64,000 bases of DNA from Azospirillum oleiclasticum (GTDB lineage Bacteria; Pseudomonadota; Alphaproteobacteria; Azospirillales; Azospirillaceae): NCBI RefSeq assembly GCF_013423485.1, contig NZ_JABFFR010000011.1, positions 62,001 to 126,000 of the forward strand. The letters run 5' to 3'. Shown piece after piece: positions 63,800-64,000 of the stretch. The notes beneath the pieces are model-generated. The model worked only from the letters and a program-made list of their open reading frames with translations, did no database searches and was not told the DNA's origin. Within the stretch, counting starts at the first letter, position 1. Each line of letters opens with the position of its first letter. Both the position numbers and the translations under genes were made by a program.

Positions 63800-64000
63800 A
63801 GCTTCTGCGCTACGGCGAGGCCGGCCATGAACGCCCCGGCCTGCTGGACCCGGCCGGCACGGTCCGCAGCCTGGCGGACCATACGGCCGACATCGATGCC
63901 GCGCTCATCGGCGATTCCGCGGCGATGGCCGCGCTGGCGGCGCTCGACCCGGCGGCCCTGCCGGCCGTCGAGGGTGCGGTGCGGCTCGGCTGCCCGCTGG
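63796..64000 (+). CDS. Fumarylacetoacetate hydrolase family protein (5' part only)
   Basis: The ATG at 63796 overlaps the previous stop. The 68 visible codons begin MKLLRYGEAGHERPGLLDPA and continue with GTVRSLADHTADIDAALIGD, the N-terminal domain of the FAH family of ureidoglycolate lyase/2-keto-acid hydrolase type. The catalytic domain lies beyond the window edge. As the third gene of the IclR-controlled operon it could split or dehydrate the 2-keto-3-deoxy acid formed by the enolase-superfamily enzyme. Confidence 0.82.
   Translation, partial: MKLLRYGEAGHERPGLLDPAGTVRSLADHTADIDAALIGDSAAMAALAALDPAALPAVEGAVRLGCPL

Overview
This is about 64 kb of very GC-rich DNA with tightly packed, often overlapping genes. 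It looks like an alphaproteobacterium of the Azospirillum type. Three things point there: a complete nosRZDFYLX cluster for nitrous oxide reduction, a ChvE/SbpA-type sugar-binding protein with its GguAB partners, and a non-phosphorylative L-arabinose pathway of the kind described in Azospirillum brasilense. The genus is an inference from gene content. I see no rRNA, tRNA, CRISPR array, insertion sequence or replication origin. No gene-free stretch exceeds 300 bases; the longest are 59182-59472 (operators plus a gene remnant) and 61806-62034 (twin operators).

Layout. 1-2.9 kb: HxlR regulator (cut by the window edge), an NTF2-like/SDR pair, and an OhrR-type MarR regulator divergent from a secreted alpha/beta hydrolase. 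3.0-20 kb: a catabolic island with a TRAP transporter, a 4,5-dihydroxyphthalate-decarboxylase-like enzyme, a ThDP enzyme, two aldehyde dehydrogenases, a CoxG-like protein, a three-subunit molybdenum hydroxylase, a cupin, a Ggt-type Ntn-hydrolase, an aspartate-dehydrogenase-like protein and a TetR regulator. All three of its divergent promoter regions carry the same palindrome (ACTAAC-NN-GTTAGT), so I read it as one TetR regulon for an unidentified substrate. 20-30 kb: a ferritin-like gene and nosRZDFYLX, divergent from one CRP/FNR-type box. 30-33.3 kb: an SDR/CMD/Atu4866 operon opposite a LysR gene, then a MazEF-like toxin-antitoxin pair. 33.3-35.3 kb: enoyl-CoA hydratase and ketopantoate-reductase-like genes.

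35.4-42.6 kb: a LacI regulator with two GntR-like operators, divergent from a TRAP transporter, an IlvD/Edd sugar-acid dehydratase and an XylX-like FAH protein; this looks like uptake and breakdown of a pentonate to 2-oxoglutarate semialdehyde. 42.6-45.4 kb: LysR, a secreted metallo-beta-lactamase-fold hydrolase and a PNPOx-like protein. 45.4-59.2 kb: one long minus-strand run of ytfQ-ytfR-ytfT-yjfF, a FadR-type GntR regulator, araD-araA-araC-araB, and chvE-gguA-gguB. This covers L-arabinose uptake and oxidation to 2-oxoglutarate semialdehyde through two sugar ABC transporters. 59.3-64 kb: a remnant of a 2-hydroxyacid dehydrogenase, then an enolase-superfamily enzyme and an IclR regulator, divergent (with paired operators) from a short operon of an epimerase-like protein, an unknown alpha/beta-barrel protein and a FAH-family hydrolase that runs off the end.

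Overall the window is a catabolic and respiratory accessory region: several sugar and sugar-acid pathways with their own transporters and local regulators, plus the terminal step of denitrification.
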